Source: Acidobacteriota bacterium (GTDB lineage Bacteria > Acidobacteriota > Terriglobia > Acidiferrales > UBA7541). From it: a stretch of DNA of 64,000 bases. Shown piece by piece: positions 1 through 7,531 of this stretch. The stretch's first letter is position 1, and each line of letters starts with the position of its first letter. The DNA lies in contig QHYZ01000048.1 in NCBI GenBank assembly GCA_003225295.1, forward strand, positions 1-64,000, given 5' to 3'. Under the pieces are notes generated by a model. The model was given only the letters and a program-made list of their open reading frames with translations, did no database searches and had not been told where the DNA came from. Made by a program: the position numbers and the translations under genes.

Positions 1-76
1 TCTGGCCTTCGCGCCAAGCCTCGCGGAGGAGGACCGCGGGCGGGGAGTTGCGGTTGGGGACGACGTCGATGTACAT
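1..76 (-). CDS. IS transposase, N-terminal fragment at window edge (IS1634/IS4-like)
   Basis: An ATG at 74-76 on the minus strand opens a frame that runs off the left edge and starts MYIDVVPNRNSPPAVLLRE. This opening resembles the N-termini of IS1634/IS4-type DDE transposases as I remember them. Only about 25 residues are visible, so no catalytic residue can be checked. The frame is open to the edge. An AT-rich stretch at about 88-130 lies just upstream and could hold its promoter. A 12-bp repeat overlaps the start codon. The family assignment rests on N-terminal similarity alone. Confidence 0.5.
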   Translation of the reverse strand, partial: MYIDVVPNRNSPPAVLLREAWREGQ

Positions 77-140
77 GGGTGCACTAGATCATAATAATTA
101 CGCTTTGTCAAGCATAAATCTGATTAACTACATGGGTGCA
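72..140. repeat. 12-bp direct repeat flanking AT-rich segment
   Basis: TACATGGGTGCA occurs at 72-83 and again at 129-140, separated by a 45-bp AT-rich segment. The first copy overlaps the start codon of the transposase fragment. It may mark the edge of the mobile element or a local duplication. The element's inverted repeats cannot be defined from one end. Confidence 0.45.
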
Positions 141-225
141 TATGGGAGGTCGCGCCACGGGACAATGCACACGTTTCCTACAGTTTATCCCCGGATTCAG
201 CCTCTGTTATTGCTGGAACTTCGGA

Positions 226-1170
226 CTAAACGGAGGCGGCGCGGGCCGTTCTTGCGCCGGCGGTGATTGGCAAGATGGCGGTTTCGGCCTCGCGGGAAAC
301 GTCCAAGGCGGGATGGAAGAGTTTGGCGAGCGCTTCGATGCCGGTGGCGAGGCGCGGGCCAGGGCGCGAAAAGTAGCTACTGGCCTCAAGCGCATAGACG
401 CGGCCGTTTCGAACAGCCGGAATGGCGTGCCACGGTTCAGGGAAGGACATGGACTTGTACTCGTCGCGAGCTTGCTCGGCGCCGTAGCCACACGGAGCGA
501 TCAGCAGAATTTCCGGCGCAGCATCGATCACATCTTCCATCATGACGCGGAAGGAAGGCGTGCCGGAGCGTCCAAAAACGTCTTCGCCCCCGGCGCGGTG
601 GATCATTTCCGGAACCCAGTGGCCGCCGACATAGAACGGTTGCAGCCATTCGAGGAAGGCCACGCGGGAGCGATCCGCCGATAGCGGCAACTTTTGCTCC
701 AACGCGCCGAGACGCACACCGATTTGTTTCAGCAGCGCTTCCGCCTGGGGACCGCGGCAGGATTCTTCCCCCACCCAAAGAATGTCGCGCCAGACGTCGC
801 CCAAATCCTGCGGGTTGAGGCAAAGAACATCGGGGCGCCGTTCGAATCGCGTCAGCGCCGTGGCAAGATCGTCGGGAGACGCGGCGCAAACATGGCACAA
901 GTCCTGAGTGACGATCAGATCCGGTGCCAAAGCCTCCAGGACCTCGGCATCGACGGCATACAAGCTTTCGCCGCGGTGCACATACTCGCCCACGAGCCGG
1001 TCAATTTCCACCGGCGAAGCATCGTGCGGCAAGCGCGAATGAATGACCACAGGCTTCGTGCGGGCGCGCGACGGGAAATCGCACTCGTGGCTTACGCCCA
1101 CAATTTCCCGATCCAGGCCGAGCGCAAAGAGAATCTCAGTAGCCGAAGGGAGCAGCGAGACGATCCTCAT
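226..1170 (-). CDS. BtuF-like cobalamin-binding (substrate-binding) protein
   Basis: This 314-residue protein begins MRIVSLLPSATEILFALGL, the typical opening of the BtuF/periplasmic-binding-protein family (class III, helical backbone). Family members bind cobalamin or iron chelates and usually feed an ABC importer. No importer permease or ATPase lies next to it. I see no signal peptide before the MRIVSLLPS core when the ATG at 1170 is used. A longer frame upstream adds about 24 residues that do not look like a signal. Such stand-alone family members are common and their role is unclear. It follows namZ on the same strand after a 34-bp gap, so the two are probably co-transcribed. Substrate is not certain. 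Confidence 0.75.
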   Translation of the reverse strand: MRIVSLLPSATEILFALGLDREIVGVSHECDFPSRARTKPVVIHSRLPHDASPVEIDRLVGEYVHRGESLYAVDAEVLEALAPDLIVTQDLCHVCAASPDDLATALTRFERRPDVLCLNPQDLGDVWRDILWVGEESCRGPQAEALLKQIGVRLGALEQKLPLSADRSRVAFLEWLQPFYVGGHWVPEMIHRAGGEDVFGRSGTPSFRVMMEDVIDAAPEILLIAPCGYGAEQARDEYKSMSFPEPWHAIPAVRNGRVYALEASSYFSRPGPRLATGIEALAKLFHPALDVSREAETAILPITAGARTARAASV

Positions 1171-1204
1171 GACGGACGCAACTTTAACACAATTCTGGTG
1201 AAGG

Positions 1205-2473
1205 TTATTTGTAGAGGAAATATTTGCGGCGGATTTGGTCAAAGGCAGTCAGATCGGCGGACCAGCTGGCGACGATCTTCTCGGCAGGCGTCCCGGACTG
1301 TAATTGCTGGATGGTGTCGGAATTTCCGATCAGCAAGAGGAGTTTTTCGGGATCGAACTGTTGCGGATAGAGTCTATGCAAAATTATGGCTGTCTCCATG
1401 CCCATGCTCATGGCGCGCACCCGGTAGCGATCCGTGATGCGCACGGCGACGCCACCGCAACGCTGGCCGCTGTAGAGACCGACGATGGGGATGAAGGGTT
1501 TGGCCGCAAAATGCAGGCCGGCAAGATGACGTTCGTTCAGTGCGGCGGCGACTTCATCGCCGTTGAGCCAGGGAGCGCCAAATTCTTCAAACGGAGTTTC
1601 GGTGCCGCGGCCGACAGAGACACCAGCGTTTTGCAGGATTTCAATTCCGGGGTAGAGAACGGAACCCTTGGTAGTGCGGAGATTTGGCGAGGGAGGAATC
1701 CACCTGGTGCCGGTGCTTTCAAAGAAATAATTGCGATGCCAGTTTTTCATGGCGATGACATGCAGGTCGGCGCCAATGTGGTTTTCGGCGTTGAAGAGTT
1801 GGGCGAGTTCGCCGATGGTTAAGCCGTAACGCACGGGCAGAGGGAAATAGCCGACGAAATTCGTTTTGTCCATGTCTAGCATCGGGCCTTCCACGATTTC
1901 ACCGCCGAGCGGATTGGGGCGATCGAGGACGAAGAACGCGATGTTGCGTTTGGCGGCTTCCTCTATGCAATAAGCCATTGTCGTCGTGTAGGTGTAGAAC
2001 CGCACGCCGGCGTCCTGAACATCGAAGACCAGCGCGTCAATGCCCTTGAGCATTTCATCGGTGGGGCGAAGCGTTTCGCCGTAGAGACTATGGACGGGAA
2101 GACCAGTGGCGGGATCTTTGGCAGAAGAGATCTTTTCATCGTTGCGGCCAGCGAGACCATGTTCCGGGCTGAATAGAGCGATCAGTTGAACGCCCGGGGC
2201 ATGGGATAAAATGTCTACGGTACTGCGCCCTTGCGAATCTAGCCCCGTATGATTGGTGATCAGACCAACGTGCTTGCCGCGAAGTGGCGCGAATTTCTGT
2301 GATTCGAGAACGTCCAGGCCGGTTTGCACTCGTGCTGCGCGACCTGACTGTTTCGATGCAGCGCCCGCACGCACGTGGCCCAATGAGAATAGTGCGACCA
2401 AGAACGTGAAATGAATGAACGTGGAGTGCCGGCGCCTGAGTCTAGTCAAAGGGTCCCCCGCTATCGCCACCAT
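1205..2473 (-). CDS. namZ: Exo-beta-N-acetylmuramidase NamZ (DUF1343 family)
   Basis: This 422-residue protein has the family landmarks: a GLITNHTGLD stretch, FSPEHGLAG, SLYGETLRPT, a long FDVQDAGVRFYTY segment, and RPNPLGG. NamZ (YbbC in Bacillus) removes single MurNAc residues from the non-reducing ends of peptidoglycan fragments. The ATG at 2473 gives an N-terminus with a hydrophobic segment (IHFTFLVALFSLG) ending near an A-x-A-like site, so it is probably exported. The frame continues far upstream, but that part overlaps the divergent nagZ gene and has no family similarity. It is divergent from the nagZ-amiE fusion, whose product acts on the same substrates, and upstream of the BtuF-like gene. 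Confidence 0.88.
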   Translation of the reverse strand: MVAIAGDPLTRLRRRHSTFIHFTFLVALFSLGHVRAGAASKQSGRAARVQTGLDVLESQKFAPLRGKHVGLITNHTGLDSQGRSTVDILSHAPGVQLIALFSPEHGLAGRNDEKISSAKDPATGLPVHSLYGETLRPTDEMLKGIDALVFDVQDAGVRFYTYTTTMAYCIEEAAKRNIAFFVLDRPNPLGGEIVEGPMLDMDKTNFVGYFPLPVRYGLTIGELAQLFNAENHIGADLHVIAMKNWHRNYFFESTGTRWIPPSPNLRTTKGSVLYPGIEILQNAGVSVGRGTETPFEEFGAPWLNGDEVAAALNERHLAGLHFAAKPFIPIVGLYSGQRCGGVAVRITDRYRVRAMSMGMETAIILHRLYPQQFDPEKLLLLIGNSDTIQQLQSGTPAEKIVASWSADLTAFDQIRRKYFLYK

Positions 2474-2509
2474 ACAATGATATTCTGGAACGCGCTGGCC
2501 GCAGCCGCG

Positions 2510-2549
2510 TTGAGAGCACCATGTGCGTGTGCTATGTATAAATACAGAC
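2510..2549 (+). promoter_or_regulatory. Candidate promoter of nagZ-amiE fusion
   Basis: TTGAGA at 2510-2515 and TATGTA at 2533-2538 are 17 bp apart. An overlapping TATAAA at 2537-2542 is a second possible -10. A G-rich stretch (GGGGGGA) lies about 10 bases before the ATG at 2579 and can serve as ribosome binding site. Assigned by eye only. Confidence 0.35.
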
Positions 2550-2578
2550 GGCCGGCGGCCGCGGGGGGATTCTAACCG

Positions 2579-5530
2579 ATGAAAGGACGCCGCGTCCGTT
2601 TTTTGCTTCTGATTCCCGTCTCCATCATTCTCCTTATGGCCTATATCGCACACAGCCAGAACCACAGCACCTCGGCAAAAAGAACCGTCGTGAAGGAGGG
2701 CGCGGTGAAGAAATTGTCGCCCACCGCGTACGCCTGGGTGGAAACCACCCTCCGCAAGATGAGCGTCGAGGAAAAGATCGGGCAGCTTCTTTTCACCACT
2801 TATCACGGAAGTTTTACGGCCACGGACATGGCGGCCTACCGGCAGATCCTGCACGACGTGACCGATCTCCACGTCGGCGGGTTCATCAACATCACACAAG
2901 GATCGCCGCTGGGAATCGTGAAGAGTCAGGCTTATCCCACGGCGGTGCTTAACAACCAGCTGCAGGCCAAGTCGAAGCTGCCGCTGCTGGTCGGCGCGGA
3001 TTTCGAGCGCGGCACGGCGATGCGGCTGGATGAGGGCACGTCTTTTCCGACGGCCATGGCAGTCGCCGCCGGCGGCAATCCAAAAGACGCGTACGCCATG
3101 GGCAAGATCACGGCGCTAGAGGCGCGCGCCGTCGGAATTCACTGGATCTATGCGCCGGACGCGGATGTGAACAATAATCCTGGAAATCCGATTATCAACA
3201 CGCGATCGTTCGGCGAAGATCCGGGGCGCGTCGCGCAATTTGTGACCGAGTTCGTTCGCGGCGTGCAGGAAAATGGCGGTGCGGCAACGGCCAAACATTT
3301 CCCGGGCCATGGCGATACGGCTGCCGATTCGCATATTGACCTACCCGTGATTCGCGCTGACCGTGCTCGACTCGATCAACTTGAACTTGTGCCCTTCCGC
3401 GCTGCCATCTCCGTGCAGGTCGACAGCATCATGACCGGGCATCTGAATGTTCCCGCTCTCGAGCCCGATCCAAACACGCCAGCGACACTTTCGCACAATA
3501 TACTCACCAATCTACTGCGCAATCAGCTCGGCTATCAGGGCCTCATCGTTACCGATGCTATGGACATGGGCGGAATCACGGTGCGTTACGCGCCAGGAGA
3601 GGCGGCGGTGCGCGCAGTCGCGGCCGGAGTGGACGCGCTGCTGATGACCCCGGTGCCGGACGCCGCCTTCGAAGCTTTACAGGAGGCGGTGAAGTCCGGG
3701 CGCATCTCCAAAGAACGATTGGATGCCTCGGTGCGGCGGATTCTCCAAGCGAAAGCACGCTTAGGGTTGAGCCAAAACCGGCTCGTGGATGTGAACGCCA
3801 TCAATCAGAAATTCGCGAGCGCTGCTTGGCAAAAAGAGGCGCAGGACATTTCAGACCGTGGCGTGACGCTGTTGCGCGACACACCACATCGCTTGCCGCT
3901 CGATGAAACGAAACCCTCGCGCGCGCTGCTGTTGGCTTTTTATGCGGATCCGGAGCCGTATCCGGGAGAAGACCTGGAACGGGAATTGCGGTCGCGATTC
4001 GACTCGGTGACGACCCTGCGTGCGGACACGAGATTTGCGAATGCCGGCATTCTGAAATTGCCGCCGCCGGAAAGTTACGACATTGCAATCTTGGCGCTGT
4101 TTGTGCGCGTGAGCGACCGCAAGGGAAATGTGGATGTGCCCGCGGAGCAAGCTGCGCTGGCGGAGCAGATTTACAAAACGGACAAGCCGGTGATCACCGT
4201 GGGATTCGGAAGTCCATACTTGATCGAGCGATTTCCGCAAGCTGAGACGTGGCTGGCGGCCTTTGGGATTAGCGATGTCGCACAGATTTCGGCGGCGCGT
4301 GCGCTGTTTGGGCAAATTCCCGTGCGCGGGCATCTGCCGGTGACCGTGCCGGGTGTGAACATGAAGGCAGGATTTGGAATCGAGCTGCCCGCAAACCCAA
4401 TGACCGTGCAATCGATGGACACGCGCGGCGAAGCGCAGCTGCAACCAGCTTACGATGTGATCGAGAAAGCGATTGCCGACAAGGCGTTTCCTGGCGCGAC
4501 GCTGGCTGTTGGTTATCGCGGGAAATTGGCGGTGCGTTCGTTTGGGAAATTGAGTTATGACGCCAAGGCGGCGGCGACTGCACCGACAACAATGTACGAC
4601 ATCGCCTCGCTGACAAAGGTGGTAGCGACTACAACCCTGGTCGCCAAGCTGGCGGAGGGGGACTTCGCTGTTCCGCTGGACCTGGACGCCAAGATCGAGC
4701 GGTATTTGCCGGAATGGGCGAGCGGGCCGAACGCGGAGTGGCGGCATCGAGTTACGGTACGGCATTTGCTGACGCACACTTCGGGGTTGCCGCCGTTCAA
4801 GGAGTATTGGAGGACCTCGAAGAATAAGCAGGACACGCTGACGAAAATATTTGCCGAACCGCTGGACTACGAGCCGGGGACAAAGGAAGTCTATTCTGAC
4901 CTGGGAATTATCTTGATGGCCGAAATTACAGAGCGCTTGACGGGAAGAAAGCTGGACGATTTGGCGAGAAATTATATTTTTTCGCCGCTGGGAATGCAGA
5001 ACACGATGTACCGTCCGCCGAAAAAATTGTGGCCGCAAATTGCGCCGACCGAAATTGACAACAATCTGCGGCACCGGCTAGTGCAGGGCGAAGTTCACGA
5101 CGAGAACGCGTTTGCGATTGGCGGCGTTTCAGGGCACGCGGGACTTTTCAGCACGGCGCCGGATTTGGCGGCGTTTTGCCAGATGCTGCTGAACGGCGGC
5201 GTTTACGCACACCAAAGAATTTTGCGACGCGCGACGATTGCGCAATTCACGACGCCTCAGCAGCTTTCTGGCGGAACGCGGACACTGGGATGGGCGGTGC
5301 CGACCGAAGGCGGATCGAGCGGGCATTATTTCTCGGCGCACAGCTTTGGGCATACCGGATTTACCGGCACTTCGATTTGGATCGATCCCGACCGGCAGCT
5401 TTTTGTGGTGCTGCTGACGAATCGCGTGCATCCGACGCGGGAGAATACGAAGATTCAGAAGGCGCGACCGGCGCTGCACGATGCGGTGATCCAGGCGCTG
5501 GGATTGGCGACAGTGGCGTCGGCGAAATAA
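2579..5530 (+). CDS. nagZ: NagZ-AmiE fusion: beta-N-acetylglucosaminidase plus MurNAc-L-Ala amidase-like domain
   Basis: A 983-residue two-enzyme protein. Residues 7-25 form a signal peptide or anchor. The N-terminal half is glycoside hydrolase family 3 of the NagZ type: KHFPGHGDTAADSH near residue 240 carries the Asp-His general acid/base pair, and TDAMDMGG near 323 holds the nucleophile Asp. A GH3 C-terminal domain follows. From about residue 625 the protein is a class C beta-lactamase-like serine hydrolase: SLTK (SxxK) near 674, YSD in the YxN position and HTG near the end. In Bacillus, separate neighbouring genes nagZ and amiE have these folds and jointly release MurNAc from muropeptides. 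The fusion here has that gene order. NagZ function is firm. The amidase role rests on domain order and the adjoining namZ; an esterase is the alternative. Confidence 0.88.
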   Translation: MKGRRVRFLLLIPVSIILLMAYIAHSQNHSTSAKRTVVKEGAVKKLSPTAYAWVETTLRKMSVEEKIGQLLFTTYHGSFTATDMAAYRQILHDVTDLHVGGFINITQGSPLGIVKSQAYPTAVLNNQLQAKSKLPLLVGADFERGTAMRLDEGTSFPTAMAVAAGGNPKDAYAMGKITALEARAVGIHWIYAPDADVNNNPGNPIINTRSFGEDPGRVAQFVTEFVRGVQENGGAATAKHFPGHGDTAADSHIDLPVIRADRARLDQLELVPFRAAISVQVDSIMTGHLNVPALEPDPNTPATLSHNILTNLLRNQLGYQGLIVTDAMDMGGITVRYAPGEAAVRAVAAGVDALLMTPVPDAAFEALQEAVKSGRISKERLDASVRRILQAKARLGLSQNRLVDVNAINQKFASAAWQKEAQDISDRGVTLLRDTPHRLPLDETKPSRALLLAFYADPEPYPGEDLERELRSRFDSVTTLRADTRFANAGILKLPPPESYDIAILALFVRVSDRKGNVDVPAEQAALAEQIYKTDKPVITVGFGSPYLIERFPQAETWLAAFGISDVAQISAARALFGQIPVRGHLPVTVPGVNMKAGFGIELPANPMTVQSMDTRGEAQLQPAYDVIEKAIADKAFPGATLAVGYRGKLAVRSFGKLSYDAKAAATAPTTMYDIASLTKVVATTTLVAKLAEGDFAVPLDLDAKIERYLPEWASGPNAEWRHRVTVRHLLTHTSGLPPFKEYWRTSKNKQDTLTKIFAEPLDYEPGTKEVYSDLGIILMAEITERLTGRKLDDLARNYIFSPLGMQNTMYRPPKKLWPQIAPTEIDNNLRHRLVQGEVHDENAFAIGGVSGHAGLFSTAPDLAAFCQMLLNGGVYAHQRILRRATIAQFTTPQQLSGGTRTLGWAVPTEGGSSGHYFSAHSFGHTGFTGTSIWIDPDRQLFVVLLTNRVHPTRENTKIQKARPALHDAVIQALGLATVASAK

Positions 5531-5544
5531 AGAGGTTCTAAGAA

Positions 5545-5855
5545 GAAGCCATTCAAAGTAAGACGATCATGAAGCAGGCCGATATGAAAAAATGCGCAGC
5601 AAATCATGAGCGAGCGGTCATAGCGAGCCACCAGCTGCCCGAAGTTGTCCAGCCATGCGAAACTGCGCTCGACTTGCCAGCGTTTGCTCGGGCTTTGCCC
5701 CCAGTTTTGAAACCGCTCAGTTTTCGGCTTTCTTGTGTGAGGAAAAACTCTTCGCAGCTGTCTGTCATCACCTCGCTCGTGCGGACGCACCCTTCTCGCC
5801 GTGCTCCGGCAAGGATCCACTCCAGTGGTGTGGAATTCGGACACGGCCGTGATTA
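5545..5855 (-). pseudogene. IS5-family transposase remnant
   Basis: A minus-strand reading contains KRWQVERSFAWLDNF, then QLVARYDRSL and AFFHIGLL. This matches the C-terminal signature of IS5-family DDE transposases (RW.VER.FAWL.NF..L..RY). The N-terminal two thirds, with the first catalytic Asp residues, is missing. Beyond about 5860 the frame is only the antisense of the DUF1697 remnant, and below about 5540 the antisense of nagZ-amiE. I found no clear terminal inverted repeats. It is a dead fragment, probably a trace of the event that disrupted this intergenic region. Confidence 0.65.
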
Positions 5856-5860
5856 TTTCC

Positions 5861-6358
5861 ATGCTGCATGGCGCTGGTGTTGGAGGCCACCACAAGATCA
5901 AGTTGGATGCGCTCCGGGCGCGGTATGAAATCGCAGAAGCTGCAGGACGCGCAGACCTAGGTGCAGAGTGATAATTTGATTTTCAGGACATCACGACTCA
6001 CCAAGCGAATCGAGGACGGGATGGGGGGGAATTCGGGTTTCGGCCCGATGTGATTTTGCGCACTACGGCGGAGATGAGAGATGTGATTGCGAGGAACCCG
6101 TTCGCGAAGCGCCGCGGCGTTGAGCCGGGCAAACTGAGTTTTTCTCGCAAGTGATGCTGAGGCAGAAGTTCGGGAGAAGGTTCGTCCGATCAAGTGTTGT
6201 CCGGAGGGTTGGGGATGGAGGGCGACAGTTGTAAACCCATTTTTCCGAACGCCATGGGACGTTCAAAACAGTCGTAGACATTGCTTGAGACGGTGCTGAA
6301 GACACCCGGAGCCGGGAGAAATCGGAACAGGGTGACGAAGTTTTACGAACCTTGGACA
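5861..6358 (+). pseudogene. DUF1697 family protein, degraded by frameshifts and stops
   Basis: Pieces of one DUF1697 protein appear in order but in changing plus-strand frames. VGGHHKIKLDALR starts near 5879. QKLQDAQT, a stop, then VQSDNLIFRT is near 5935-5990. FGFRPDVILRTT and VIARNPFAKRRGVEPGKL run to about 6128. EVREKVRPIKCCPE, then FPNAMGRSK, lie near 6150-6270. TVLKTPGAGRNRNRVTK ends near 6345. One frameshift falls in the G-run at about 6021-6028. An in-frame TAG replaces the Tyr expected in the QTYVQSGN-like motif. Several independent lesions make a sequencing error unlikely. The intact family is uncharacterised. Confidence 0.72.
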
Positions 6359-6367
6359 TGGCGCCAT

Positions 6368-7261
6368 TTATTGCCGGAGAGCTCTTTGCTTCAAATCGTG
6401 GGCGGCTTCGGCGAGGTCGGCGGGGCGGCCGAGGTCACGCCAATAGTAGTCGTCGGCACGGAAGGCGAGGATGTTTCGCCCCTGGGCAGAGAGGCGAAGA
6501 TAGGTGGGGATGATCGAGAAGGTGCCTTCTTCGGCGATCATGGGCAAGAGGCGAGGAGAAATGATGTGAATGCCGCAGAAGGCCAGGGCGTGGAGCGACC
6601 GTGAAGAATCCTGTGAGACCTCCGGGACTGATGCTGTGGAACTCGGGACGTTTTCCGCTACCGGCAGGCCAGCTTGGGAAGAAGCGGAATCGGGCGCGAT
6701 TTGAGGGTTTTCATGCTTGCTAACGAACTCCTTCTGCGTAGCGGTAATTTGGGTGGCACAGCCAGGATTGGCCATGCCACCGGCGCGGCGGCCGCGGAGT
6801 TGGAGTTGGTTGTTGAATAGGAGGAGGCGAGATGATTGGCGGGCTTGGACGGCCAGCGTGGCCAGGGCGTGACTTTCGGTATGGACTTGCAGCATGCGGT
6901 GAAAATCGATCGTGCTGATGACGTCGACGTTGTGGAGAAGGAAGGGCTCGTCGAGACGGCTGGGATCTTCGAGGAAAAACCAGGCGGCTTTCTGCAGGCC
7001 GCCGCCGGTGTCCAGTAACACATCTTCGCGGGAGACCTCGATGCGCATGCCTAAATTTTTCTTGGACTTCAGATAGTCGATGACCATGTCGGCGAAGTGA
7101 TGGACGTTGACGATCACTTCGCTGATGCCAAAGGTACGCAAGCGGGAGAGGGTGATTTCGAGGAGCGCGCGCCCACCGACTTCGACCAGAGCCTTGGGGC
7201 GATTATCGGTGAGCGGGCGAAGCCGCGTGCCGAGGCCGGCGGCGAGGACCATGGCTTTCAT
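6368..7261 (-). CDS. murU: MurU-like MurNAc-1-phosphate uridylyltransferase with internal insert
   Basis: A 297-residue sugar nucleotidyltransferase starting MKAMVLAAGLGTRLRPLTD, with PKALVEVGG completing the GxGTRxRPxTxxxPK nucleotide site. MurU converts MurNAc-1-phosphate plus UTP to UDP-MurNAc. The gene lies downstream of the AmgK-like kinase on the same strand, the pairing known for the Pseudomonas salvage pathway, which supports MurU over other sugar-1-phosphate transferases. It is about 70 residues longer than typical MurU. The extra part (about 157-222) is Ser/Ala/Pro-rich, low complexity, and contains a hairpin repeat at the DNA level. The core resumes at ALAFCGIHIISPRLL. The insert probably forms a surface loop. 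Confidence 0.78.
   Translation of the reverse strand: MKAMVLAAGLGTRLRPLTDNRPKALVEVGGRALLEITLSRLRTFGISEVIVNVHHFADMVIDYLKSKKNLGMRIEVSREDVLLDTGGGLQKAAWFFLEDPSRLDEPFLLHNVDVISTIDFHRMLQVHTESHALATLAVQARQSSRLLLFNNQLQLRGRRAGGMANPGCATQITATQKEFVSKHENPQIAPDSASSQAGLPVAENVPSSTASVPEVSQDSSRSLHALAFCGIHIISPRLLPMIAEEGTFSIIPTYLRLSAQGRNILAFRADDYYWRDLGRPADLAEAAHDLKQRALRQ
6752..6781. repeat. REP-like hairpin repeat inside murU
   Basis: GGTGGCACAGCC (6752-6763) and GGCCATGCCACC (6770-6781) are inverted arms around AGGATT. In murU mRNA they form a 12-bp stem including two G-U pairs. The 20 bases at 6761-6780 match 9153-9172 with three mismatches. The repeat encodes roughly residues 161-170 of MurU. Confidence 0.65.
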
Positions 7262-7466
7262 GCGGGGGCTTTCATTGGGCAGCCTTCCTCGAAGACCTTG
7301 AAACCAAAGAGAGAGCCTTCGCGTAAAAAACGCGCGAAGAGGAAGCGGTCCTCACACCCGCGGGCCGACCCCTTTGCGGCAGTGTCGAAATATTCGATCG
7401 CAGGGGCAAAAGGGAAAGATAAAATCGGCCTGTTCGGTTCAGAATGACCGTGGGGGTAGGCGGATC

Positions 7467-7499
7467 AAGAAGAGCGGTCTGCCTCGGAAGGCGGACTGC
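7467..7499. repeat. Hairpin repeat in amgK-murU gap
   Basis: Inverted arms 7474-7483 (GCGGTCTGCC) and 7490-7499 (GGCGGACTGC). The leading AAGAAGAGCGGTCTGC at 7467-7482 matches 12579-12594 at 15 of 16 bases. It lies 33 bp after the amgK stop in the transcript direction. A pyrimidine-rich CTCTTCTTG follows the hairpin on the minus strand, so it may weaken read-through into murU. Confidence 0.5.
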
Positions 7500-7531
7500 A
7501 AAGCACGCCATTCGAGAGATGTTGGAAGCCT

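Noticed and set aside
2474-2899. N-terminal extension of namZ to 2899
   Set aside because: It overlaps the divergent nagZ-amiE gene and has no family similarity; the ATG at 2473 gives a signal peptide.
3851-5074. 407-residue minus-strand open frame
   Set aside because: It is antisense to the NagZ-AmiE gene, Arg/Gln-rich and without any family pattern; a GC-rich shadow.
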